Shown here one piece after another: positions 48,998 to 60,118 of a stretch of DNA of 64,000 nt. The notes under the pieces are model-generated. The model was not told the DNA's origin and ran no database searches. It was given only the letters and a program-made list of their open reading frames with translations. Numbering within the stretch: the first letter of the stretch is position 1; the number at the start of each line of letters is the position of its first letter. The translations under genes were made by a program, and so were the position numbers. The DNA is from Lathyrus oleraceus (Eukaryota > Streptophyta > Magnoliopsida > Fabales > Fabaceae): the NCBI RefSeq assembly GCF_024323335.1, contig NC_066579.1, forward strand, positions 359,104,665 to 359,168,664. Reading direction: 5' to 3'.

Positions 48998-50848
48998 ATG
49001 GATATTGGCAGAAAGAGACTTGTCGCCTACAAGTTTCCGGTGGTCTGTCTGGAGCTCATTCAACAGTTGATGAAGTTAATGAATCCTGGTTCTCTAGAAG
49101 GATTCCGAGAGGATTACGGTTTGATTCTAAGTTTCGTCACGGTTCTTTCCAAAGATCAACGTGACGCTCTATTCACACTGCTACAGTTCTATGACCCTCC
49201 ACTGAGATGTTTCACTTTCCCGGATTATATTTTGGTCCCTACTCTGGAGAAGATTGCCAGTTTTCTCAGAGTTCCTATCAGGTCACAGTTATTGTTCTAC
49301 AGTTCTGAGTTTCTGCCCGATCTCAGCATGGTTGCTTCAGCCACATATTTGGAGGAATCAGTCTGGAAGGCTAATATGTGTCAGAAGGGAGAAGTTAGTG
49401 GTTTTCATCTGGGTTTCTTACTGGGAGAAGCAAAGAAGAAGCTGGAAGATGGTAACCAGAGGGGTTTCAATGTTGTGTTGGCTCTTTGTGTGTATGGGAT
49501 TGTCTTGTTCCCTAATGTTGCCAAATTTGTGGACATGGACGCAATACGCCTCTTCGTGTTGAGAAATCCAGTGCCGACCTTGCTAGGAGATTTCTTTCAT
49601 TCAGTGCACCACAGAAATAAGAATAGAAAAGAAGGATTGTTGAATTGTTGTGTGCCTTTGTTTTATAAGTGGTTCAGTTCTCACCTACCCAAATTAGGAG
49701 TGTTCGTTGATGTCAAGGACTCGTTGAGTTGGTCGAAAAGATTGATGGGGTTGAGAGCGGAAGATATTTCTTGGTGGTCCGACCGGAGCTTGCTTCGGGC
49801 AGATATTATTCATAGTTGTGGGAACTTCCCAAATGTTTCGTTGGTAGGAAGAAGAGGAGGAATCAACTATAATCCTTCTCTAGCGGTTAGACAGTTTGGA
49901 TATGCTTTAAGAACTCCGCCTTTGGAAAAGGATGTGGAAGAATCTCTGTTTTTCCATTCTTCGCCTGATTTGACGGTATCCCGTAAGGCAGCTGAGGCCT
50001 GGCTCAAGGTGATCAAGAGAGGAAGAACTGTGCTTGGAAAAGGAGATTGTAGAACTTACCCTCGGTATGAAGAGTGGCTTCAAGGAAGAGTCAAAGAGTT
50101 TGGTCTGTCGTTCCCTATTGAAGAACCTTTGTATCCACCTACTCCTGAGCAGTCGACAATGGTGAGCCGAGAGGAGTACGACAAGTTGAAAAATTCCATG
50201 GAAGGACTTCAAATCAAGAACTCAGAGTTAAGTGAGAAGTTACAAGACTGTATGCATCAATTCCAGGAGGCAGAATATCAGAAGGGGGAAGTCGTCAGAG
50301 TGCAAAAGGAAGCAGAGAGGAAATTTGCTGTGGAGGTGGACTTCTTCAGGAAGACAGACGAAGCTTTGAGATCATCCAGTTCTGAGTTGAGGCGAGTCAA
50401 GCAGTAGTTAGTAGATGCTCACGGTAAATTAGCTGGGTGGCAGGAGCAATGGGATGCATTTTCGACTTCTCGGAAGGCAAAGGAGGAGGAGACAGTAGCC
50501 GAACTGACTGGTCAGATGGAGAAATTGACGACTTTGCTGAAGGGGAAGAACAATGAGCTTCTGTGCGCCCGTTCTACTAATGGCTACATCACAGATCGAC
50601 TCAATGAGGCTCGAGGACAGATTGAAGAACTCAAGGTGTTGGCAGGTTTGAAGAAATCCAGACTTGAAGAGGTATTCGGAGAAGATGATGGGAATTACTA
50701 CAGAGAGCACATCAATGAACTGGATGGGATCATTCACAAGAGGAATCTGCTTATCCAGCGTTTGACAGAATCTCCAGATCATCCCGACACGGTGGCATTA
50801 CTGGATGAAGTGAGGAGCGGTCCTTATGGGTTGTATACAGGAGGCTGA
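48998..50848 (+). pseudogene. Element E ORF1 pseudogene, one in-frame stop
   Basis: Start ATG 48998 in context AAGATGG. The frame runs to TGA at 50846-50848, with one TAG at 50405-50407, about 617 codons in total. The N-terminal domain has LLQFYDPPLRCFTFPDY, YGIVLFPNVAKFVDMDAIRLF, LYKWF-like FYKWFSSHLP, SCGNFPNVSLVG and GGINYNPSLA, all shared with A and D. The C-terminal third is a long coiled coil (from EEYDKLKNSMEGLQIKNSEL on). At the stop, element A has a CAG glutamine, so a C to T change is the simplest explanation. Upstream of gag, as in all Ogre elements; probably DUF7745 family, function unknown. Confidence 0.9.
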
Positions 50849-51240
50849 TTCCTGGTTTATGTTCCTCCCTTTACTTTTTGTTTTGTTGCTGTGTAGTGAT
50901 AATCCACAGGCTTGTTGTGGGGATCCTCTTTTGATGCACTTTTGGCTAAGGCCCCTTTCCTGGAACTCATTTGTATGTTGGTTTCCCTTTGTTGCATCTT
51001 GATCTCAGAAGTTTATCCATGAATCAGTCTTCTTGCACTATTCGCCTGATGTGAGACTGGAATCAAGGGGGTAGAATACCTTTTGGATTTGATAAACATG
51101 TCATTGCATTTACATATTCATTGTCATATCTTGCATAACAGGTACCGCTGCGGTGTTCTCATATTGTTTGGTGTCCCACTAGCAGGATAGCTGACTCAGG
51201 CATTCACCGATACGGTACCCGAAGGAATCAACAGAGAGCG
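50849..51240 (+). other. Spacer between ORF1 and gag in element E
   Basis: Non-coding, T-rich. The gag frame is open back to a TAA near 51140, and the translated stretch GIHRYGTR matches the THRYNTR of element D gag, but the ATG used by D is absent in E. Confidence 0.55.
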
Positions 51241-54200
51241 ATGGAGAGCCTACAAGCAGAGCTCGCCGAGATGAAGATTCGCATGAATCAATTCATGGAT
51301 TTGGTTCAAGGGGTGGCTTAAGGACAGCAGGAGCTTAGATTGTTGGTGCAGAGGGATCCCCCTATTACTCAACCGGAGACGTTGGCTGATCCTCCAGCTG
51401 GAGAGGCTAATGGTCCCAATGGACCGGGGCCTATCCCGATCCCGCATGTCAACCTAGATCAACAACCCATTCAGGATGGTCAGGATGATCAGTTCCCCTT
51501 GCTTCAGGAAGACTTTGGCATGGACCCCATGTTTAGAAGATTGGAAGAGAGGTTGAAAGCAGTGGAAGGACAGAATCCTCTGGGAATAGATGTTGCTGAC
51601 TTGGGGCTGGTCCCAGGTGTGAGAGTGTCACCGAAATTCAAGGTCCCGATATTTGACAAATACAATGGCAGCTCTTGCCCCAAAACTCACGTGCAAGCCT
51701 ATTTCCGTAAAATGGTTGCATACTCTGATGACGAGAAGCTACTTATGTACTTCTTCCAGGATAGCCTAGCTGGGGCATCCTTGGAATGGTATATGAGGCT
51801 ATACAGAGCCCACATCCGCTGCTGGAGGGATTTGGCGGAGGCTTTCGTGAAGCAGTATCAGTATAATGCAGACATGGCTCCGGACAGAACTCAACTTCAG
51901 AATCTGTCTCTTAAAAGCAATGAGTGCTTCAGGGAATACGCTCAACGCTGGAGGGAGATAGCTTCCCGTGTTCAGCCTCCGATGTTGGAAAAGGAAATGG
52001 CCAACATGTTCATGAACACTCTGCCCGGACCTTACTTGGAGCGTCTGGTAGGTTGCAATGCTTCCAACTTTGCTGATGTGGTCTCTACTGGAGAAAGGGT
52101 GGAGAATTACCTGAAAACCTATAAGAGCCAGAGTGGAGGTGGATCCTCATCAGGGGTGAAGAAGTCGTTCATTCAGGGACAGAAGAGGAGAGAAGGGGAT
52201 GCAAATGCCATATCTTCTTATCAGAACAGGGATAACCGGAGGAATAACTTTCAGAATTATCATCAGCAACCGTATGTTGCGGCTGTGACCATTCCAGCTG
52301 TAGCACCACTACAACAACAACAACCACAACATCAACCAGCTCAGTATCAACAGCAGCAGCAACCGGGTAACAGACCCGCTTATCAACAGAGGCAAAGGAT
52401 GATGGACCGGCGTTTCGACACCCTTCCAATGTCGTACGCTCAGTTGCTTTCTAGTCTTCAACAACTACAACTTGTGCAATTGCGCACTCTGGCTCCTCCT
52501 ATTGGTAGACTTCTGGTGGGTTACGACGCCAACGCTAGGTGTAGCTTCCACTCTGGGGCACCTGACCATAACATTGAGAACTGCAAAGCTTTTAAGCACG
52601 TAGTTCAAGACCTCATAGATTCAAAGGCCATCGACCTTGCACCGGCTCCGAATGTCGTTAACAATCCCATGCCCCAGCATGGTGGTGCGAATGTTAACAT
52701 AATAGAGGGAAAAGCCAAGTCCATTAAGGATGTGTTGAAGTTGAAGACTCCATTGTTGGATATCAAAGGATGCTTGCTGAAGGCCGATGTTTTCCCCGGT
52801 TGTGGGAAGGGTTGTTTGGATTGTGCCACTCAGAGTGGAGGTTGTTTGAAGCTACAGCAGGGTATCCAGGCCTTGCTCGACAAAGGTATCCTCCAGGTTG
52901 AAGATTTGTCTGTCCAAGAGTTTGTGGAAGGGGTTGAGGAAGAAGGGTTTGAAGATGCCACTGATGAATTCGCAGATGTTGTTCCTACTGATTCTGTAAT
53001 CCATGATGATGTATTTATTTTTTCCAATGTGGTTGATCCTGATGTAATTGAACTTGATCCCGATGTTTCGGATGCTTGCATTTCAATGAATGAGATTTCC
53101 GAGTACGAGTGTGATATTGCTACTATCACTATTTTCTACCCAACTAATCAGATCAGTGTGCCAGAAGCGCAACCCGTGCCACCAGTGCGACGATCTACTA
53201 TGACCATCACAACCCCTGGTCCTTTACCTTTCGCCAGTGAAAGGGCCATTCCGTGGCATTATGGGGGGAGCGTGTACACGCACGATCATAGGGTGGAACG
53301 GCCACTGAAAGTAGAAGAGGGTCAGAAGCCTGAACTTGACGGTCCCGCAGTGGATAATGTCGGTGGAATCGGCCAATTCACCAGGAGTGGTAGATTATTC
53401 TCACCACCGGTTACCCGAGCTGATAATGCTGATGCTGTGGCAAAAACCAAAGGCAAGCAAGTCGTGAATGAGGGTACCTCTGCACCCCAGGATGGTTCTG
53501 AGCCCACTTTTGCAAAGGATGTGGACGAGCTTCTGAGAATTATAAAGAAAAGCGACTACAAGGTAGTCGATCAGTTGATTCAGACTACGTCCAAGATATC
53601 CATTCTCTCACTCCTGTTGTGTTCGGAGGCACACGGGGAGGCACTTCTGAAGGTTCTTAATGCTGCATATGTACCTCAAGAAATCTCGGTAAACCAACTA
53701 GAAGGGATCGTCGCCAATGTGCATGCAAGCAACGGGTTGGGTTTTACCGATTCTGACTTGACACCAGCCGGACGCAATCATAACAAGGCTCTGCACATCT
53801 CGATGGAATGCAGAGACACCGTGCTATCGCATGTTCTGGTGGATACAGGCTCCACTCTCAATGTGCTACCCAAGAGAGCCTTGTCGAGGTTAGAAGTAGA
53901 GGGTTTGGTCTTGAAACCTTCGGATCTTATTGTGAGAGCCTTCGATGGTTCTAAGAGATCGGTGTTTCGAGAGGTAGAATTGCCAATTCTGATTGGATCA
54001 CAAACCTTCAACACTGTCTTCTACGTGATGGATATCAGTCCTTCCTACAGTTCCTGCTGGGTCGTCCTTGGATCCATAATGCTGGGGCAGTCTCTTCAAC
54101 TCTACATCAGAAGATTAAGTTTCCGGTCAACGGACGAATTATCACCGTCTGTGGTGAGGAGGACATCCTGGTCAGTAACCTGTATACATTCAAGTATGTA

Positions 54201-54623
54201 GAAGTAGAAGGTGAAATTCATGAGACTCTGTGTCAGGCCTTTGAGTCAGTTCAAGTCAAGGATGCAGCTTCAGTGGAAGAGGTTAAGGCGGGTGCCTCTA
54301 TCTCATCCTTTAAGCAGGCACGGGCCGTGGTGGATTCAGGTGTTGCTCCCGGTTGGGGGCGTCTGTTGGAATTACCAATGAAAGAAGATAAGTTCGGGAT
54401 TGGGTATCAGCCAGTTTTGACTTCTACAACTTCAACACTTCAGGGGCCGATTACTCTCTCCAGTGCTGGCATCATTCAGTATGGCCAGGTCTCTGCGGTC
54501 AACGAAGAAGATGGGGATAGTGATTATGACATTGACAACTGGGTGCGTCCGAGGATCCCGGGTGAAGTCATCAACAATTGGTCTTCTGAAGATATTATCC
54601 AAGTCACTCTTCTTGAAGAGTAA
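51241..54623 (+). pseudogene. gag-pro: Element E gag-protease pseudogene
   Basis: First in-frame ATG 51241 starts a coiled coil (LQAELAEMKIRMNQFMDL) that meets a TAA at 51319. The frame then runs open from 51322. The Retrotrans_gag capsid domain lies at about 51625-52125 (FFQDSLAGASLEWYMRL, FVKQYQYN, REYAQRWRE). A glutamine-rich linker follows (52310-52370), then a CHHC motif starting CSFH at 52540-52584, a Cys-rich stretch, an acidic stretch, and an aspartic protease with active-site DTG at 53842-53850. A one-base deletion near 54046-54050 shifts the frame within the protease (where the LGRPW motif should be); the correct frame continues to TAA at 54621. gag supplies capsid and RNA-binding parts; the protease would cut the polyprotein. 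Confidence 0.9.
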
Positions 54624-54843
54624 TTTTCTTTATTTATTCATGCATATCCAAGTCTTACGTTCCGCCCAGGGCGTAATGACTCATTGTAGGGCTCATCTAT
54701 GTGACACTTGCATTTTCATCATAAATAAAGGACGTATTTTTGCATTCAAATATTTCGTTCCCTGTCTTTCTATTTTTGCAGTTTTTCAAAATAAAAAATG
54801 GCAATGTTTTGTTTAGTTTTCACTTCTTGTTCACACTCCTAAG
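54620..54843 (+). other. Candidate intron between protease and pol in element E
   Basis: GT at 54620-54621 (GAAGA/GTAATT) and AG at 54842-54843 after a pyrimidine-rich CTTCTTGTTCACACTCCTAAG. Removing these 224 bases bypasses the protease stop at 54621 and joins both frames in phase without a stop. Ogre elements are known to splice an intron in the gag-pro-pol region, so this fits the family; splicing itself is not shown. An upstream acceptor at 54780-54781 would meet a stop. Confidence 0.55.
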
Positions 54844-57800
54844 CACATACCATCACTCATGCAAATGCACATCACCGGATCCTATTGATAACGGTTCTAC
54901 TATGGCTCGTTTCGACTTTGAAAATCCAATCTTTCAAGCTGAAGAAGAGGGTGATGAAGACTGTGAACTCCCTGAAGAGCTTACCAGGTTATTAAAACAA
55001 GAGGAAAGGGTTATTCAACCGCATCAAGAGTCTGTTGAAGTGATTAATCTCGGCACCGAGGACGCCAAGAGAGAAATCAAGGTAGGGGCTGCTTTAGAAG
55101 ACAATGTGAAGAAGGGGTTGATTGAATTGCTGCAAGAATACGTTGACATCTTCGCCTGGTCTTATCAGGACATGCCTGGGCTGGACACAGACATCGTGGT
55201 ACACCGCTTGCCTCTCAAAGAAGGTTGTCCTCCGGTCAAGCAGAAGCTCAGAAGAACAAGACCAGAGATGGTTGTCCAGATAAAGGAAGAAGTGCAAAAG
55301 CAGTTGGATGCAGGGTTTCTAGCAGTCACCAATTATCCGCCATGGGTTGCAAACATCGTCCCAGTACCTAAGAAGGATGGAAAGGTACGGATGTGTGTCG
55401 ACTACCGGGATCTGAACAGAGCTAGCCCTAAAGATGATTTCCCATTACCTCACATCGACGTTTTGGTGGATAATACAGCTCAGTTCTCGGTATTCCCCTT
55501 CATGGATGGCTTTTCTGGCTATAACCAAATCAAGATGGCACCAGAAGACATGGAAAAGACAACTTTCATAACCCCATGGGGCACCTTCTGCTACAAGGTG
55601 ATGCCGTTTGGTCTGAAAAATGTCGGAGCAACATATCAACGAGCTATGGTGACTCTGTTCCATGATATGATTCATCATGAAATCGAGGTTTATGTGGACG
55701 ATATGATTGCCAAATCTCAGACAGAAGAAGAACATTTGGTGAATCTGCAGAAATTGTTTGAACGGTTAAGGAAATTCAAACTGAGACTTAATCCGAACAA
55801 GTGCACTTTCGGGGTGAGATCGGGAAAATTGATGGGTTTTATTGTTAGCGGAAAAGGGATTGAGGTGGATCCTGACAAAGTAAAAGCGATACAGGAAATG
55901 CCTGAGCCAAGAACAGAGAAGCAAGTCCGTAGTTTCTTAGGGAGGTTGAACTACATTGCAAGGTTCATCTCTCACCTAACAACCACGTGTGAGCCAATTT
56001 TCAAATTGCTGAGGAAAGATCAGGCTATCAGGTGGAATGAAGATTGTCAAAGGGCTTTCGAGAAGATAAAAGAGTATCTACAGAAACCTCCAATCCTTAT
56101 ACCTCCAGTTCCTGGGAGACCTCTGATAATGTACCTGTTAGTGACTGAGAACTCGATGGGGTGTGTATTGGGACAGCATGACGAGTCTGGTCGAAAAGAG
56201 CATGCCATATACTACCTTAGCAAAAAGTTTACCGACTGTGAAATCAAATATTCGCAGCTTGAGAAAACTTGATGTGCTTTGGCATGGGCTGCTCGCCGAC
56301 TGAGGCAGTATATGTTGAACCATACTACCTTGTTGATTTCTAAGATGGATCCAGTGAAATACATATTCGAGAAGCCAGCTCTCACCGGAAGGGTTGCTCG
56401 TTGGCAAATGGTACTGACAGAGTACGATATCCAGTATACATCCCAGAAAGCCATCAAAGGGAGTATTCTGTCAGACTATCTTGCTCAGCAGCCGATTGAC
56501 GATTATGAGTCGATAAAGTTTAATTTTCCGGATGAAGACATCATGTTCCTCAAGATAAAAGACTGTGAAGAGCCAGTTGTTGAGGAGGGACCTGATCCAA
56601 ACGAAAAGTGGACTTTGTTGTTTGATGGGGCTGTCAATGCTAGAGGAAGTGAAATTGGCGCTGTCATTACTACTCCGAAAGGTGCCCACATGCCTTTCAC
56701 CGCTCGTTTGACTTTTGAGTGCACAAATAATGAAGCTGAGTATGAGGCCTGTATTTTGGGTATTGAGCAAGCCATTGATCTGAGAATCAAGATTCTGGAC
56801 ATCTTCGGAGATTCAACTCTGGTGATCAATCAAGTGAATGATGATTGGAATACTCTCCAGCCCACTCTGGTCCCCTACAGAGATTACACGAGAAGACTGT
56901 TGACCTTCTTCACAACAGTGAAATTGTATCATATACCTCGTGATGAGAACCAGATGGCAGATGCACTTGCTACTCTATCCTCCATGATCAAGGTAATTCG
57001 TTGGAACCATGCTCCCAGGATCGATGTGATGCGCCTTGACAGGGCCGCATATGTGTTTGCTGCTGAACTGGTAGTCGACGACAAGCCTTGGTATCACGAT
57101 ATCAAGTGCTTTCTGAAGAATCAAGAGTATCCTGCAGTGGCATCCAACAACGACAGAAAGACTTTGAGAAGATTGGCAGGCAGTTTCTTCTTGAACAAAG
57201 ATGATGTGCTGTATAAGAGGAACTTCGACATGGTTTTGCTCAGATGCGTGGACAGACACGAAGCGGACATGTTAATGCAGGAAGTTCATGAAGGTTCCTT
57301 CGGTACCCATACCGGCGGACATGCAATGGCTAAGAAATTGTTGAGAGCGGGTTATTATTGGATGACCATGGAATCAGATTGCTTCAAATATGCTCGGAAG
57401 TGTCATAAATGCCAGATTTATGCTGATAAGGTGCATGTGCCGCCAAATCCTCTGAATGTGATGACTTCGCCGTGGCCGTTTGCTATGTGGGGCATTGACA
57501 TGATTGGAAAAATTGAGCCGACTGCTTCCAATGGGCATCGCTTCATCCTTGTTGCCATCGACTATTTCACCAAGTGGGTCGAAGCAGCGTCGTTCGCGAA
57601 TGTCACCAGACATGTGGTTGCCCGTTTCATCAAGAAAGAAATCATTTGTCGCTATGGGATTCCCGAAAGAATCATTACTGATAATGGTTCTAATCTCAAC
57701 AACAAAATGATGAAGGAGTTGTGTCAGAACTTCAACATTCAGCATCACAATTCTTCCCCTTACCGCCCTAAGATGAACGGCGTTGTTGAGGCGGAAAATA

Positions 57801-58339
57801 AGAACATAAAGAAGATTGTGCAGAAGATGGTCGTTACGTACAGAGATTGGCATGAGATGCTACCCTTCGCCTTGCATGGGTACCGTACTTCAGTACGTAC
57901 GTCGATTGGGGCAACCCCTTACTCCCTGGTGTATGGTATGGAAGCAATCCTACCTGTTGAAGTGGAGATTCCTTCTCTAAGAGTCCTGTTGGATGTCAAG
58001 TTAGACGAAGCCGAATGGATTCGGACAAGGTTCAATGAGTTGAGTCTTATCGAAGAAAAGCGAATGGCAGCCATTTGTCATGGGCAGTTGTATCAGAGTC
58101 GTATGAAGAGAGCCTTTGATCAGAAAGTGCGCCCTCGTTGTTTCCAAGTCGGAGATTTAGTGTTGAAAAGGATCCTTCCTCCTCAGACAGATCACAGGGG
58201 CAAGTGGACTCCTAACTATGATGGACCGTATATTGTTACCAAGGTTTTTGATGGTGGGGCCTTAATGCTTGCAACTATGGATGGTGAAAACTTCACTTCC
58301 CCTGTGAACTCAGACGCAGTTAAAAAATACTTCGCATAA
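54844..58339 (+). pseudogene. pol: Element E pol: RT, RNase H, archaeal-type RNase H, integrase (one in-frame stop)
   Basis: One frame to TAA 58337-58339 with a single TGA at 56270-56272, where element A has TGC. RT: KKDGKVRMCVDYRDLNRA, FMDGFSGYNQIKM, and YVDD at 55691-55702. RNase H 1: YYLSKKFTDCE and CALAWAARRLRQYM, around the stop. RNase H 2 (archaeal type, Tat-lineage hallmark): FDGA near 56621, AEYEA, GDS. Integrase: H-H-C-C zinc region ending KCHKC; catalytic D at 57497 (GIDMIG), D at 57680 (TDNGSN) and E at 57788 with 35 residues between the last two. The C-terminal part ends SDAVKKYFA. It would copy the element's RNA and integrate the cDNA. The stop sits inside the first RNase H and would remove everything downstream. 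Confidence 0.95.
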
Positions 58340-58349
58340 AATAGACCTG

Positions 58350-58536
58350 CTGGACAGTAAAAAGAATAGTCCAGGCAAAAATGGGCATCCCGACGAACCA
58401 AGAAAATGAAAAGGTTCGGGCAAAAATTAGGGATTAAAAATGAAAAGATCGTACACCCGGTAAGTTGAAAACCTGAAAAGGCAACTTATGCAAAAATGGG
58501 TATCCCGGTGGATTGAAAACCCGAAAAGGGCGATCC
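58350..58536 (+). ncRNA. Tandem RNA hairpin array after pol, element E
   Basis: Starts 11 bases after the pol stop. Stems: CTGGAC/GTCCAG (58350-58374), CGAACC/GGTTCG (58394-58418), TAAGTTG/CAACTTA (58461-58488, inner CCT/AGG with GAAA loop), GGATTG/CGATCC (58510-58536, inner CCC/GGG). Each is followed by GGCAAAAAT or a variant, and most are preceded by a CCCG(A/G) sequence. Counterparts in A and B have different bases but keep pairing. Confidence 0.7.
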
Positions 58537-59061
58537 AGGCAAAAATTAGGGATTAAGCGAATGACTGCGTTCTGAGTTAGTTCTGAATCTCATCTCATGT
58601 CGATGACTGGAAATTTTCGAAAGGTAGGAAACAGTCCAATCACCTTTTCAGAAGGCTGATCATCTGGAGGATCTTGAAGACGGGCAAGTCATAGCAGAAT
58701 TGGAATCCAATAGAAATCCATTTCACATTGCCATTAGATTAATTTTTGTTTTTATCTTTTGTGCGATTACCTCTTTCCAGGGATTGCTTCCTGATGTAAA
58801 TGCCTATTCAGAGGCCATTCAATCAATAAAATCATGTTATTCAGTATATCTCTGTTTTCATTTTCATTTTACTGTTTTGTTTGCAAAAATGGCGTCCGAA
58901 TTTTTTATAAACATTGCATCATGACACATAAGGGCTTTACAGGTACATGCTTAATAAACATCTAAAATTGCTGTAAATTTTAAGTGCTTTGGATCGTCTA
59001 TTCAGAACAGATACCCTCGGGGCATTTCCTTAAAATCCCCTGCAGATGATCGTGAATATCT
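58537..59061 (+). other. Element E post-pol region, first part
   Basis: About 520 bp, AT-rich, non-coding. I see no further repeat or motif here apart from a TTTTCATTTTCATTTT stretch near 58857. Confidence 0.6.
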
Positions 59062-59515
59062 TCCCCAGTGAAGTCGTCAACAGACGAATTCGGTATCTTA
59101 TCCCTGCAGAGTTGATCAGAGTGTTGGATTCTTCAATCCCCAGCAGGTTCTCACTACTGTACTTCCCCAAGCATTTGTTTCAGGACATACACTCCCCAGT
59201 AGAGTTGACAGTGCCAGACTATGTATCCCCAGCAGAGTTGACAATGCCAGACTGTATCTTCTCAGCGGAAGTGGCTGCTCCTCAGAGTTCGATGCCAGAT
59301 CAATAATCCCAATGCCAGAACCTCGGTACCGTATCAGTGTTTGCTTCCCCTGCTGAGTCATCTCTCGCAGATCGTGGTCGCCAGAACCATTGTAGCTTTC
59401 CTCAGCAGCAGGCTTCCAATGCCATTCTCTCCCCACAGAGTTCATTGTGGTGTGTATCTCCAGCAGCCTTGCCAGAGCACAGAAGATGGTAATCATTTCC
59501 CCAGCAGATCCCCTT
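59062..59515 (+). repeat. Cluster of degenerate TCCCCAGCAGAGTTG motifs in element E
   Basis: Motifs at 59062, 59137, 59193, 59226, 59346 (TTCCCCTGCTGAGT), 59432 and 59498, most TCCCCAG(C/T)(A/G)(G)AGTTG-like; another at about 59741. The copy TCCCCAGCAGAGTTGACA at 59226 matches the reverse complement of the PBS at 16 of 18 positions. Units are separated by variable spacers containing ATGCCAGA. Confidence 0.75.
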
Positions 59516-59822
59516 GCCTCAGCTTGGCATTCTACCCAGCATTTCGCATCCCTGCATGTAGAATCATATTGCATTGCATCCTTCCAAATCGCGTAGCATT
59601 TCCATTTTCATGGAGCATTACGCCATTGAAAAATTCAAACATACGCATGTAAGCATAAAACATTCTCGGTATCCCAAGTGATAAGCTAGAAGTTGTTTCC
59701 AGTACTCAGACTGAAGATTGTTCATGACCCACCTTGGTTATCCCCAGCAAGTGTCATTGGCCCATGCACCGCCTCTATTATCCTTCCCTATTTTTGCTGA
59801 TGCTGACGGGCATGAAGTTTTT

Positions 59823-60118
59823 CGGTATCCAGACCGAAGTGGCATTCAGGCCAGTGTTCCGGTATCCAGACCGAAGTGGCATTCAGGCCAGTGTTCCGGT
59901 ATCCAGACCGAAGTGGCGTTCAGGCCAGTGTTCCGATATTCAGATTGAAGTGGCATTCAGGCCAGTGTTCCGGTATCCAGACCGAAGTGGCATTCAGGCC
60001 AGTGTTCCGGTATCCATATCGAAGTGGCGTTCAGGCCAGTTTTCCGGTACCCAGACCGAAGTGGCGTTCAGGCCAGTTTTCCGATGTTCAGATCGAAGTC
60101 CTTTCCAGTATTCAGACT
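59823..60118 (+). repeat. 37-bp tandem repeat, about 8 units, in element E
   Basis: Units begin (C)GGTATCCAGACCGAAGTGG or variants at 59823, 59860, 59897, 59934, 59971, 60008, 60045 and 60082, each ending CAGGCCAGT(G/T)TTC. Later units carry changes such as GATATTCAGATTG. It occupies the same place as the 248-bp array in C and the 75-bp array in B. Confidence 0.92.

Noticed and set aside
57374..57853. 159-codon minus-strand frame opposite integrase of element E
   Set aside because: Antisense shadow of a highly constrained coding region; the same happens opposite integrase in element A.
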